From Hyphomicrobiales bacterium (GTDB lineage: Bacteria > Pseudomonadota > Alphaproteobacteria > Rhizobiales > Rhizobiaceae), in the NCBI GenBank assembly GCA_017305935.1, contig JAFKJU010000007.1, positions 124,001 to 188,000 on the forward strand: a stretch of 64,000 nt of DNA. Direction: 5' to 3'. Below are positions 40,733-48,942 of the stretch, one piece after another (the first letter of the stretch is position 1; each line of letters opens with the position of its first letter). A model generated the notes under the pieces. The model had not been told where the DNA came from, ran no database searches, and worked only from the letters and a program-made list of their open reading frames with translations. A program made the position numbers and the translations under genes.

Positions 40733-41461
40733 TCAGTGGCAGCAGGCGCCGTCCTTGGGCTTGTCCTCATATTCGTCGTGGCGGCGCACGAAATCCATGG
40801 TCGAGTCCTCGTTGCGGCCCTTGGGCGCGCGGTCGAGAATCATCAGCGTGCCGATCAGTTCCTCCGGCCCACGCCCATAGGTGGAATAGGTGTGATAGAC
40901 CGTGCCGTCGCCGTCGCGATAGAAGGCGCTGAGGCCGGGTAGCTCGTCATGGGCCTCGGCGGGCGGAATGTCGGTGAAATTGTAGTTCACCGTCTCGCCG
41001 GCCAGATGCTCCTTGGTGAAGGACACGCCGTAATCGAAATTGAAATCGCTGCCGAAGGACGAGACCCAGGGGAAATGCCAGCCCATGCGGCGCTTGTAGG
41101 CGGCGATCTTTTCGAGCGGCGCCTGCGAGACGACGGCGAGCGTGACATCGTGATGGTTGAGATGCACCAGCGCGCCGTCGAGGTGATCGGCGAGGAAGGA
41201 GCAGCCGGGGCATCCCGCCTGCCAATCCGGCCCGAGCATGAAATGATAGATGATGAGCTGGCTGCGGTCGCCGAAGAGATCGGCGAGGCTTTTGCGCCCT
41301 TCGGGCGTATCGAAACGGTAGTCCTTGTCAACCTTGACCCAGGGCAGCGCCCGGCGCTCCGCATTCAGGCGATCGCGCGCCCGGGTGTGTTCCTTTTCTC
41401 GCGCCAGCAGCGCGCGGCGCGCCTCCAGCCACTCCTCGCGAGATACCACGGCATTTTCCAT
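40733..41461 (-). CDS. DUF899 thioredoxin-like protein
   Basis: 242 aa. DUF899 proteins have a thioredoxin-like fold; here the CxxC is in WQAGCPGCSFLADH and the first part reads REEWLEARRALLAREKEHTR, typical of this family. Ends in CCH. Function unknown. First gene of the cluster VOC/DUF1579/DUF899 and divergent from MarR; the operator palindrome lies 47 bp upstream. Confidence 0.88.
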   Translation of the reverse strand: MENAVVSREEWLEARRALLAREKEHTRARDRLNAERRALPWVKVDKDYRFDTPEGRKSLADLFGDRSQLIIYHFMLGPDWQAGCPGCSFLADHLDGALVHLNHHDVTLAVVSQAPLEKIAAYKRRMGWHFPWVSSFGSDFNFDYGVSFTKEHLAGETVNYNFTDIPPAEAHDELPGLSAFYRDGDGTVYHTYSTYGRGPEELIGTLMILDRAPKGRNEDSTMDFVRRHDEYEDKPKDGACCH

Positions 41462-41507
41462 GTCGACCTCCTCAGGTGTTCGTCATGTGTTCCCGTTGAC
41501 TGATTAG

Positions 41508-41519
41508 GTTGATATCAAC
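41508..41519. promoter_or_regulatory. Palindrome, candidate MarR operator
   Basis: GTTGATATCAAC, a perfect 12-bp palindrome in the 69-bp divergent gap between the DUF899 and MarR genes. It lies between a TTGACT (41496) and a TATATT (41521) that can serve as promoter boxes for marR. Confidence 0.6.
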
Positions 41520-41530
41520 ATATATTGACC

Positions 41531-41977
41531 ATGTCAAACCAGGAACTGATTCCTTTTTCCACGACCCTGCATGTGCGCGATACGTGCCTTTGCCTGCATG
41601 TGCAGCGGGCGGCACGCGCCCTGGCGCGGCGTTTCGACGAGGCATTGCGCCCTCATGGGCTGACGAACGGGCAATTTTCGCTGCTGATGTCGCTGAACCG
41701 CCCCAAGCCGCCGCCGATGGGGCCGGTGGCCGAACTCCTCGCCATGGACCGCACGACGCTGACGGCGATGCTGAAACCTTTGCAGCGGCGCGGCCTCGTC
41801 GATATCGCCCCTGACCCGAAGGACCGGCGCGGCAAGCGCCTGAAACTCACCGAGGCCGGGCGCGAAAAATTGATCGCCGCCCTGCCCGCCTGGCAGGCGA
41901 CGCATGACGAGATCGACACGCTGTTCGAGGATGGCGGCGTCGGCCGCCTGCGCGGCGACCTCGCGGCCATTCGTTAG
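41531..41977 (+). CDS. MarR family transcriptional regulator
   Basis: 148 aa from the ATG at 41531 (a TTG six bases upstream is possible). Winged helix-turn-helix with LTNGQFSLLMSLNR, GPVAELLAMDRTTLTAMLKPLQRRGLV and the wing DPKDRRGKRLKLTEAG. N-terminal cysteines in RDTCLCLHV may be redox sensing (inference). Likely represses the divergent DUF899-DUF1579-VOC operon. No ribosome-binding site is visible, so the mRNA may be leaderless. Its stop codon TAG lies in a palindromic repeat. Confidence 0.88.
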   Translation: MSNQELIPFSTTLHVRDTCLCLHVQRAARALARRFDEALRPHGLTNGQFSLLMSLNRPKPPPMGPVAELLAMDRTTLTAMLKPLQRRGLVDIAPDPKDRRGKRLKLTEAGREKLIAALPAWQATHDEIDTLFEDGGVGRLRGDLAAIR

Positions 41978-42023
41978 AGCAGTTCCAGGAAAAGTGGATA
42001 CCGGTTTTCCGTTCGGAAATGCT
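41976..42023 (-). repeat. RIME-like palindromic repeat, copy 5
   Basis: AGAGCAGTTCCAGGAAAAGTG ... CGGTTTTCCGTTCGGAAATGCT; begins within the marR stop codon and ends just before the L,D-transpeptidase stop. It closes two converging genes. Confidence 0.72.
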
Positions 42024-42030
42024 CCGAATT

Positions 42031-42762
42031 TTATTGCCAGACGACGATGCGGGCCTTGGTGGGCACCCGGTCGTAGAGATCGATGACGTCCTGATTGATC
42101 AGGCGCACGCAGCCAGACGACACCGCCTTGCCGATGGAATTCCATTCCGGCGAACCGTGCAGGCGATAAAGCGTATCCTGGCCGTTCTGGAAGATATACA
42201 TGGCGCGGGCGCCGAGCGGGTTCATCAGGCCCGGCTCCATGCCGCCGTTCTCGATGGAATATTGCGCCAGTTCCGGCTTGCGGGCCACCATCTCGTTCGG
42301 CGGCTTCCAGCGCGGCCATTTCTGCCGCCACTGGATGACGCCCTCACCCGACCAGGCAAAGCCTTCCTTGCCGATGCCGACGCCGTAACGCATCGCCGTG
42401 CCGCCGGATTCCACCAGATAGAGGAAACGCGACTGCGTATCGACGACGACGGTGCCCGGCGGCTCGCCGGTGGGATTGGCGACGCGCTGGCGATAGAAGC
42501 GCGGATCGATGCGCTGGTAAGGCACGGCGGGAATGAGGAAGCCGCCGTCATAGGTCTCGCCATAGATGCGATCGAGCTCGGGATCGCCGCCGGCGCCGTA
42601 GACGCCGCCATTGACGGGCATGGCGACCGGCTGCACGACAACCGGCCGATATTCGACGCGCGACGTATAGGGAGAAGCGCAGGAGGATAGCGCGGACATA
42701 GCGCCGAGCCCCGTCAGCGATAGAAAACCGCGACGCGACAGGGAAGGAAAGGATGGGGTCAT
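42031..42762 (-). CDS. L,D-transpeptidase (YkuD), putative lipoprotein, copy 1
   Basis: 243 aa. Tat/Sec-like signal (SRRGFLSLTGLGAMSALSSC) ending in a possible lipobox (ALSSC); the YkuD catalytic motif is HGSPEWNSIGKAVSSGCVRL, with the conserved SxGCxR cysteine. Such enzymes form meso-DAP crosslinks in peptidoglycan or attach lipoproteins. About 60% similar by eye to the adjacent 42907 gene, so a tandem duplication. Lies 145 bp downstream of that gene on the same strand. Confidence 0.9.
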   Translation of the reverse strand: MTPSFPSLSRRGFLSLTGLGAMSALSSCASPYTSRVEYRPVVVQPVAMPVNGGVYGAGGDPELDRIYGETYDGGFLIPAVPYQRIDPRFYRQRVANPTGEPPGTVVVDTQSRFLYLVESGGTAMRYGVGIGKEGFAWSGEGVIQWRQKWPRWKPPNEMVARKPELAQYSIENGGMEPGLMNPLGARAMYIFQNGQDTLYRLHGSPEWNSIGKAVSSGCVRLINQDVIDLYDRVPTKARIVVWQ

Positions 42763-42906
42763 GGCCAGGAAACGCTTACGAGGACAACGAAAATATCGGC
42801 GGCGAAACGCATGGAATCACGTTCCGGTTCCGTCTTCCGGAAAATATACGGTTGCAAACTGCCGGCGTCCACCGCGCCCGCGCGCTTCACGCGGACGTGA
42901 GCGGCC

Positions 42907-43689
42907 CTACATCACCACGACACGGGTTTTGGCGGGCACGCGTTCGTAGAGATCGATGACGTCCTGGTTGAGCATGCGCACGCAGCCCGAGGAGGTCGCC
43001 TTGCCGATGGAGCGCCAGTCCGGAGTACCGTGGATGCGGTAGAGCGTATCCTGGCCGTCCTTGAAGATATACATGGCGCGGGCGCCGAGCGGATTGGCGA
43101 GGCCTGGGTTCATGCCGCCATTGGCGGCGGCATACTGGCGCAGTTCCGGCTGGCGGCCGACCATATCGTCCGGCGGCGTCCAGCGCGGCCATTTCTGCTT
43201 CCACTGCACCACGCCGCGGCCGGTCCAGGCATAGCCTTCGCGCCCGAGGCCGACGCCGTAGCGCATCGCCCTGCCATCCGCCTGGACGAGATAGAGAAAA
43301 TGCTCGCGGGTATCGACGACGATGGTGCCGACCGGCTCGGCGGTGCGGTAGCTCACCTCCTGGCGCAGGTATCGCGGGTCGATCTTCCGGTAGGGAATGG
43401 CCGGCAGCGTGCGGTCGTCGTCGCGCACTTCGCCGTAATAGGCGGTGTGCAGCGGGTTGGAGACCGGCAGGCCGTAGGTCTGGTGGAAGGAGCTGGCGTA
43501 GAGTTGCGTGCGCCGCGCCACCGGCGGCGTCTGGTCCACCGGCTGGTATTGGTAGAAGACCGGCGCCGTCTCGGCGCGGAAGACGTCGACATTCATGCGG
43601 CTGGTATCGGTGCAACCGCCCAGCATGGCGACACCGCCCAACAGCGCAACGAAGGAAAGCCGCCGGAACCTGCAATCATCAAACGTCAT
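42907..43689 (-). CDS. L,D-transpeptidase (YkuD), putative lipoprotein, copy 2
   Basis: 260 aa from MTFDDCRFRR. Lipobox-like LGGVAMLGGC near residue 26, then the same body as copy 1: IPYRKIDPRYLRQEV (copy 1 VPYQRIDPRFYRQRV), REHFLYLVQADG, GGMNPGLANPLGARAMYIF and the catalytic HGTPDWRSIGKATSSGCVRM. The two copies differ most in the first 70 residues. Start at 43689; a Met at 43707 is possible. Confidence 0.9.
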   Translation of the reverse strand: MTFDDCRFRRLSFVALLGGVAMLGGCTDTSRMNVDVFRAETAPVFYQYQPVDQTPPVARRTQLYASSFHQTYGLPVSNPLHTAYYGEVRDDDRTLPAIPYRKIDPRYLRQEVSYRTAEPVGTIVVDTREHFLYLVQADGRAMRYGVGLGREGYAWTGRGVVQWKQKWPRWTPPDDMVGRQPELRQYAAANGGMNPGLANPLGARAMYIFKDGQDTLYRIHGTPDWRSIGKATSSGCVRMLNQDVIDLYERVPAKTRVVVM

Positions 43690-43762
43690 CGAAAAACCGC
43701 TTCTCACCCATGAGTCCGGCTTGCATCATGGCAAGGCCAACTGGCGCGAAGCTTGTCTTCGA

Positions 43763-43990
43763 TCAGGTGCGCCGGCAGGGGGCGCGCGGCGCGGGCAACG
43801 GCAGCTTGCAACGCGACAGGGGCGTGACGCACAGATCGCGCAGCACATCCGGCGGCAGGTCGGCGAGTTCGCGCAGCGACATGGCGGCCAGCTGCCGATG
43901 GCCGAGCGAATCGCATTTCCACAGGGCCTTGTCCCCTCCGGTATCGTCCGTATTGCGGACGGAACGACGTCTCCATAAAAACTTGAACAT
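43763..43990 (-). CDS. Small DUF1127-like protein
   Basis: 75 aa from MFKFLWRRRSVRN. Contains HRQLAAMSLRELADLPPDVL, which fits DUF1127 (RxLxxLxxxxLxDIGL) with a changed C-terminus (the family usually ends DIGLxRxxI). GGAGG lies five bases before this ATG; the Met just before it (43993) is too close. The last 20 residues are basic and cysteine containing. Divergent from a LysR gene, an arrangement reported for DUF1127 proteins controlled by the LysR VtlR in Brucella. Confidence 0.55.
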   Translation of the reverse strand: MFKFLWRRRSVRNTDDTGGDKALWKCDSLGHRQLAAMSLRELADLPPDVLRDLCVTPLSRCKLPLPAPRAPCRRT

Positions 43991-44095
43991 CATTGCCTCC
44001 GTGACAGGGCGTTCCACCCGTTTATATCGAAGGATTGCGCCTGAACGGCCGTGCCATCAATTGAGTTTATCGGCTGGGGGGTATAGAAAAACTGG

Positions 44096-45004
44096 ATGAA
44101 ACCGCTCAATCTCGTGCATCTCAACGCGCTCAAGTCCGTCGAGGCGGTCGCCCGGCTCGGCTCGTTGCAGGCGGCGGCCGACGAGCTCGGCGTCTCCGCC
44201 GGCGCGGTCAGCCAGCAGGTGATCAAGGCCGAGGCGCAGCTCGGCCGGGCGCTTTTCGAGCGGACGCCGCGCGGCATGGTGGCGACGGCAGCCGCCCTTC
44301 CCGTGCTGCAACGCCTGACCGCCGGCTTCCGGCTGCTCGGCGAAGCGGTGGCGGAAGGGCGCCGGCGCGACGACACGGTGCTGACGATTTCCGTCGCGCC
44401 GGTCTTCGCCGCGCGCTGGCTGGTGCATCGGCTGGACGGCTTTTCGGCGGTGCAGCCGCATATCCGCCTGCGCATCGACGCGACGACGCAGCTCGTCGAT
44501 CCCGCGCTCGGCGATGTCGACGTGTGCATCCGCGTCGGCGACGGGCGCTGGCCCGGCGTCGTCGCCGAAGCCTTTCTGGCGCAGGAGATCTTTCCGGTCT
44601 GCACGCCGCAGATGGCCGCCGGCCTGTCGGCGCCCGAGGATATCCTGCGGCTGCCGGTGGTGACCGACGCCCATAGCAGCTTCACCTGGGAGACCTGGCT
44701 GGAGGCCGCCGGCCTTGGTGGGCGCACGATAACGCCGCGCCATGTGCTGAACGAAGCGTCGCTGTGCCTCGATGCGGTGCTGGCCGGACAGGGCGTGATG
44801 CTGGCCTGGCAGACGCTCGCCAGTCGCAGCCTGGAACATGGGCGGCTGGTCGCGCCGTTTTCCATCCGCGCCCGCACCGGCGCCGGCTATTATTTCGTTA
44901 CCCCGCCCGGCCGGCGCGATCCGGCCAAGGTCGCCGCCTTCAAAAGCTGGGTGCGCGCCGAGATGGAAGCCGACATGATCAGGCTCGGCTTTGCCGAAGC
45001 TTAA
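44096..45004 (+). CDS. LysR family transcriptional regulator (GcvA-like)
   Basis: 302 aa. N-terminal helix-turn-helix (LNALKSVEAVARLGSLQAAADELGVSAGAVSQQVIKAE) and a LysR substrate domain (VLTISVAPVFAARWLVHRLDGF). GcvA-like branch by pattern (FERTPRGMVATAAA). Target unknown; the divergent DUF1127-like gene is the obvious candidate. Its last codon overlaps the convergent 45001 gene by four bases. Confidence 0.88.
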   Translation: MKPLNLVHLNALKSVEAVARLGSLQAAADELGVSAGAVSQQVIKAEAQLGRALFERTPRGMVATAAALPVLQRLTAGFRLLGEAVAEGRRRDDTVLTISVAPVFAARWLVHRLDGFSAVQPHIRLRIDATTQLVDPALGDVDVCIRVGDGRWPGVVAEAFLAQEIFPVCTPQMAAGLSAPEDILRLPVVTDAHSSFTWETWLEAAGLGGRTITPRHVLNEASLCLDAVLAGQGVMLAWQTLASRSLEHGRLVAPFSIRARTGAGYYFVTPPGRRDPAKVAAFKSWVRAEMEADMIRLGFAEA

Positions 45005-45402
45005 GCCAGGTGCGACCTGGCCAGGGCGAGAATGAGGCCGGCGTCCGATCCGGAATTGTGCACGAAGCCGATGACCCTTGGCATGTCGCCGCCGACATCC
45101 GTCACGCGGCAAAGCACGATCTGGTTTTCGAAGATGTCGCGGCGCAATTCGCCATCGGGCAGGTTGCCGCGCACCAGTTCCGCTATCGCAGCGGCGGTCT
45201 TCGCCGGCTGCCTGATAGGCGCGGTCAGCGTGAAGATCACGGTGTCGTTTTCGCGGACCAGCCCGGCCGTAGCCTCCCGCACGCCGGCGACGAGCCGGAG
45301 GACTACCTTGTCGAAGCGAAGACGGATGCCGGCCGCCTTGATCCTTTCCGCGATCTCACGCTCGACCGGCATTGGCTGCGCCATGGGTGACGGCGCGTTC
45401 AC
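45001..45402 (-). CDS. Small protein of unknown function
   Basis: 133 aa, no signal peptide. Alternating helix/strand pattern (IAERIKAAGIRLRFDKVVLRLVAGVREATAGLV; TVIFTLTAPIRQPAKTAAAI; QIVLCRVTDVGG). I recognise no family. Its start overlaps the end of the MFS transporter gene by four bases (ATGA-type) and it is co-directional, so it is probably co-translated with the transporter. An accessory protein to the transporter is a guess. Confidence 0.65.
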   Translation of the reverse strand: MNAPSPMAQPMPVEREIAERIKAAGIRLRFDKVVLRLVAGVREATAGLVRENDTVIFTLTAPIRQPAKTAAAIAELVRGNLPDGELRRDIFENQIVLCRVTDVGGDMPRVIGFVHNSGSDAGLILALARSHLA

Positions 45403-46829
45403 GCGGTCATCTCCCCGAAGCGCGGACGCGGCAGCGACAGCGCGGCAAGCGCCGCCGCCAGCGCCGGCAGGGCAAAGAGCGCGAAGAGCCAGGCGGCAGC
45501 CGATGCATTGCCTTCGAGGCCGCCCGGATGCAGCAGGCCGGTGCTGTTGACCGTCACGCCAGCCAGAGCCGCGCCAAAGGCGCTGCCGAGCGATTGCATG
45601 GTGGTGATGCCGGCGGACGCCTTGTCCTTCTCGTCATCGGCGGCGAGATGCAGGATATGGGTAACCAGATGCGCCCAGCCGAGGCCGACGCCGAACCCCA
45701 TGCCGAAGATCAGCACAGTCGCCGCCGAGAGCAGCATAAGGTCACCCTCGGGATTTGGCCGCGCCAGGCTGAAAGCCAGGAGCCCGATGCAGGCCGCCTC
45801 CATCAGGCCACCCCAGATGATCGACCGGCGCATCGTCTCGCCCTTGAAATTGCTGCTGAGAAAGGCCGCCGCCGTCCAGCCGAGCGCCACCAGCGCGACG
45901 ATGTAACCCGAGACCAGCGGCGTGACGCGATGCAGGGTCTGCAGGAAGTAGGGAATGTAGATGTCGCATGTCAGCGCGCCCAGCAGCATGAACATCGCCA
46001 GATACACCCGCGAGATCGGCATGGACAGCGCGATGCCGCCGCGCGGCAGCAGGCGCAGCGACGCCCGCCGCTCGACCACGACCATGCCGCCGATGGCGAT
46101 GGCCGCGCCGACCACCAGCCACAGCCGCAGGCCGACATTTTCCGTGGTGCCTGCAAAGCTGACCAGCAGCAGCGACACCGTCAGCAGCACCATCTGCCCG
46201 ACGGGCGCCTTGGTTTCCTGCCGGTCGTCCTCGCCTCTCGGCAGCAACCAGGGGGCCAGCAGGCCCATGGCCAGCGCAAAGGGCACGATCAGCGCGAAGG
46301 CATGGCGCCAGGCGCTGCCTTCGGCGAAGAAACCGCCGAGCGTCGGGCCGACGAAGGTGGAAATGCCCCAGATCGCCGCATAGAGCGTCGAGGCTTTGTT
46401 CCACAGGCTTTCGGGATAGGCGTAGCGGATGAAGGCATAGCCCAGCGTCGCCAGCGTGCCAGCCCCGAACCCCTGCACGGCGCGCCCGATGAGCACGGTC
46501 TCCATGCTCGGCGCGATGGCGCAGATCAGGCTTCCCAGCAGGAACAGCGCCGCTCCGATCGAATAGGTGCGGTTGAGGCTCATGCCCCGCGGGCGGATGG
46601 CGATGAACACCGAACCCAGCACCGAGGCCGTGACATAGAGCGTCGTCACCCAGGCGAACAGCGGCAGGCCGCCGATATCGCGCACCACCGAGGGCATGAT
46701 CGTGGCGGTGACATAGGTCTCGACGGCATAAAGCGAAATGCCGCCCGCCAGCATCAGGCTGGCGCCGAGATGGCCGGGCGCAAACAGCGACCAGAGGCTG
46801 GCGGAGCGGGCGGAAACGGGCGAAGACAT
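45399..46829 (-). CDS. MFS transporter (DHA-type)
   Basis: 476 aa, about 14 transmembrane helices, inner membrane. MFS motif RAVQGFGAGTLATLGYAFIRYAYPES is the motif C-like region; first helices contain SVVRDIGGLPLFAWVTTLYVTASVLGSV of DHA2-type drug/H+ antiporters. The substrate is unknown. Divergent from a SufR-like regulator with a 20-bp dyad between them, so regulation by that protein is likely. Confidence 0.9.
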   Translation of the reverse strand: MSSPVSARSASLWSLFAPGHLGASLMLAGGISLYAVETYVTATIMPSVVRDIGGLPLFAWVTTLYVTASVLGSVFIAIRPRGMSLNRTYSIGAALFLLGSLICAIAPSMETVLIGRAVQGFGAGTLATLGYAFIRYAYPESLWNKASTLYAAIWGISTFVGPTLGGFFAEGSAWRHAFALIVPFALAMGLLAPWLLPRGEDDRQETKAPVGQMVLLTVSLLLVSFAGTTENVGLRLWLVVGAAIAIGGMVVVERRASLRLLPRGGIALSMPISRVYLAMFMLLGALTCDIYIPYFLQTLHRVTPLVSGYIVALVALGWTAAAFLSSNFKGETMRRSIIWGGLMEAACIGLLAFSLARPNPEGDLMLLSAATVLIFGMGFGVGLGWAHLVTHILHLAADDEKDKASAGITTMQSLGSAFGAALAGVTVNSTGLLHPGGLEGNASAAAWLFALFALPALAAALAALSLPRPRFGEMTA

Positions 46830-46878
46830 GATTTAAAATTCCGGTCTCGGACGTTGCAATGTCAGGGGTTTCGTTTTA

Positions 46879-46898
46879 TTCCAAGTTATATCTTGGAA
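46879..46898. promoter_or_regulatory. Dyad, candidate operator of the SufR-like regulator
   Basis: Perfect inverted repeat TTCCAAG-TTATAT-CTTGGAA, 20 bp, within the 115-bp gap between the transporter and regulator genes. It is 47 bp upstream of the regulator start and 50 bp upstream of the transporter start. Confidence 0.65.
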
Positions 46899-46944
46899 AT
46901 TACATGAACGCCGCGATTAATCAAGCCGGCTCCGGACAAGAATA

Positions 46945-47562
46945 ATGCGACCCTCCCCGCGTGACAGGCTGCTCTTCCTTTTGAAAACCGAAGGCCCGCA
47001 ATCGACGGCGGCGCTGGGCGCTGCGCTTGGCCTGACGGGCGAAGCCGCACGGCAGCAACTGGCCAAGCTTGCCGAGGACGGGCTGGTGGAAGGCGTTTCG
47101 GAAGCCGGCGGCGGTCGCGGCCGCCCGCGCCAGACCTGGCAACTCACCGGCGCCGGTCATCGCAGCTTTCCGGACGGCCATGCCGACATGGCGCTCGCCC
47201 TCATCGACGCCATCGGCGCCGAACTCGGCCCCGACGCGCTGGAAACCGTCATCGCCGCCCGCGAACGAAAGACGGAGGCGCTCTACCGCGAGACACTCGC
47301 CGATGCACGGACGCTTGCCGATCGCATCGCCCGGCTGGCGGCGTTGCGCATGGCCGAGGGTTATATGGCGAGTTGGTGGCAGGAGGACGACGGATGCTTC
47401 ATTCTCGTCGAAAACCACTGCCCGATCTGCGCCGCCGCCTCAGCCTGCCGCAATTTCTGCCGGTCGGAACTGGATATTTTTCGCAACGTGCTTGCCGCAC
47501 CCGTCGAGCGCACTGAACATCTGCTGCAAGGGGCGCGCCGCTGCGCCTATCGGATCGGCTAG
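46945..47562 (+). CDS. SufR-like transcriptional regulator with cysteine cluster
   Basis: 205 aa. N-terminal winged helix-turn-helix (DRLLFLLKTEGPQSTAALGAALGLTGEAARQQLAKLAEDGLV) with the G-G-R-G-R-P-R wing. C-terminal cysteines 159, 162, 168, 172 and 200 (ENHCPICAAASACRNFCRSEL ... RRCAY) match the 4Fe-4S-binding pattern of SufR-type regulators. It is not beside suf genes but divergent from an MFS transporter, so it probably senses something other than Fe-S status. Stop codon TAG lies at the edge of a palindromic repeat. Confidence 0.85.
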   Translation: MRPSPRDRLLFLLKTEGPQSTAALGAALGLTGEAARQQLAKLAEDGLVEGVSEAGGGRGRPRQTWQLTGAGHRSFPDGHADMALALIDAIGAELGPDALETVIAARERKTEALYRETLADARTLADRIARLAALRMAEGYMASWWQEDDGCFILVENHCPICAAASACRNFCRSELDIFRNVLAAPVERTEHLLQGARRCAYRIG

Positions 47563-47625
47563 AACATTTTTGTTTTGCCGCATTGTCCGGCGCCGAAGCG
47601 ATCACGCTTCGGCTGGAAATGCTCT
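47560..47625 (+). repeat. RIME-like palindromic repeat, copy 6 (diverged)
   Basis: TAGAACATTTTTG ... GCCGCATTGTCCGG ... GAAGCGATCACGCTTC ... GGCTGGAAATGCTCT. The arms and the internal GAAGCG/CGCTTC dyad identify it; the first three bases are the stop codon of the SufR-like gene. Confidence 0.6.
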
Positions 47626-47741
47626 GGCATCAATGTCGTCGCCGGAGCGCGGCCATCGAAAGCCGTTGGCATTCGCTGCGACGCGCGATAATGCTGGCCA
47701 CCATCCCATGCGTTTGAGTCCCCTTGCCGGAGCGCGTTTCC

Positions 47742-48749
47742 ATGACCAATCCCGTTCTCGTCGAAGTCACCCGCGGCAATCGGGTCGAAAGCCGCCATCG
47801 CGGCCTTGCCGTCGTCGTCGACGATACCGGCAGGACCGTGTTTTCGCTCGGAGACAGCGACGCCGCGATCTTCCCGCGCTCGGCCTGCAAGGCGATGCAG
47901 GCGCTGCCGCTGGTCGAAGGCGGCGCTGCCGATGCCTATGGCTTCGGCACGAAAGAACTGGCGCTGTCCGCGTCCTCGCATTCTGGCGAAGCAGGCCATG
48001 CGGCGCTTGCCGCTTCCATGCTGCAGCGCGCCGGCCGCGAGGCGGACGTGCTGGAATGCGGCGCCCACTGGTCGTTCGAGCAGAAGGTGCTGATCGACCA
48101 GGCAAGGACGCTTTCCGCCCCGACCGCCCTGCACAACAATTGCTCGGGCAAACATGCCGGCTTTGTCTGCGCCTGCTGCCATGGCGATATCGATCCCAGG
48201 GGCTACAGCACTTACGACCATCCGCTGCAGGCCGAGATTCGCGGCGTCATGGAAGGGTTGACGGGGGCGACGCTGGATGCCGACGCCTGCGGCATCGACG
48301 GCTGCTCGATCCCCACCTATGCCGTGCCGCTGAAGGGGCTGGCACTCGGCTTTGCCCGGATGCTGACCGGCAAGGGCCTGTCGCCGGCGCGCGCCACGGC
48401 CTCGCGCCGCATCATCGATGCCTGCATGGCCGAACCCTGGTATGTCGCCGGCACGGGCCGCGCCTGCACGAAACTGATGGAAATCGCGCCCGGCCGCATC
48501 TTCGCCAAGACCGGTGCCGAGGGCGTGTTCTGCGCCCTGCTGCCGGAAAAGGGCCTGTCGATCGCGCTCAAATGCGAGGACGGCGCGACACGCGCCGCCG
48601 AATGCATGGTCGCCGCCCTGCTCGCCCGCTATTTCGAACCCGATAGCGCCGAGCGCGACGCGCTGCTTGGCCTTGCCAACCGCACCATGCGCAACTGGAA
48701 CGGCATCGAGGTCGGCACTGTCCGCGCCGCCGCGCTTCTCACGGCATAA
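47742..48749 (+). CDS. ansA: L-asparaginase, Rhizobium etli type (class 3)
   Basis: 335 aa. Class 3 asparaginase (ReAV/ReAIV type, beta-lactamase-like fold) hydrolysing L-asparagine to aspartate and ammonia. Catalytic pair Ser47-Lys50 in PRSACKAMQ, zinc ligands Cys134, Lys137 in NNCSGKHAGF and Cys188 in GIDGCSIP; all are displaced by exactly one from the R. etli numbering I recall (S48, K51, C135, K138, C189). Cytosolic. Start ATG at 47742; an upstream Met gives six more residues. Confidence 0.92.
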   Translation: MTNPVLVEVTRGNRVESRHRGLAVVVDDTGRTVFSLGDSDAAIFPRSACKAMQALPLVEGGAADAYGFGTKELALSASSHSGEAGHAALAASMLQRAGREADVLECGAHWSFEQKVLIDQARTLSAPTALHNNCSGKHAGFVCACCHGDIDPRGYSTYDHPLQAEIRGVMEGLTGATLDADACGIDGCSIPTYAVPLKGLALGFARMLTGKGLSPARATASRRIIDACMAEPWYVAGTGRACTKLMEIAPGRIFAKTGAEGVFCALLPEKGLSIALKCEDGATRAAECMVAALLARYFEPDSAERDALLGLANRTMRNWNGIEVGTVRAAALLTA

Positions 48750-48942
48750 GCTTCAACCCGTTTCGACCGGCTCCAGCTTCGCGCAAGTTTCGGCGCGGAC
48801 ACTCCCGAGGTCGCGCGCCTCGATCACAGCTTGCGCGCGGCGGCATGGTTGAGCCCATCGGAACGAAAATGAAACCGGTTTTCGATAGCATCCCCTCAGG
48901 CGGCCTGCCGTTCGGGGATGCGGACAGACTCTGGGGATTCCG

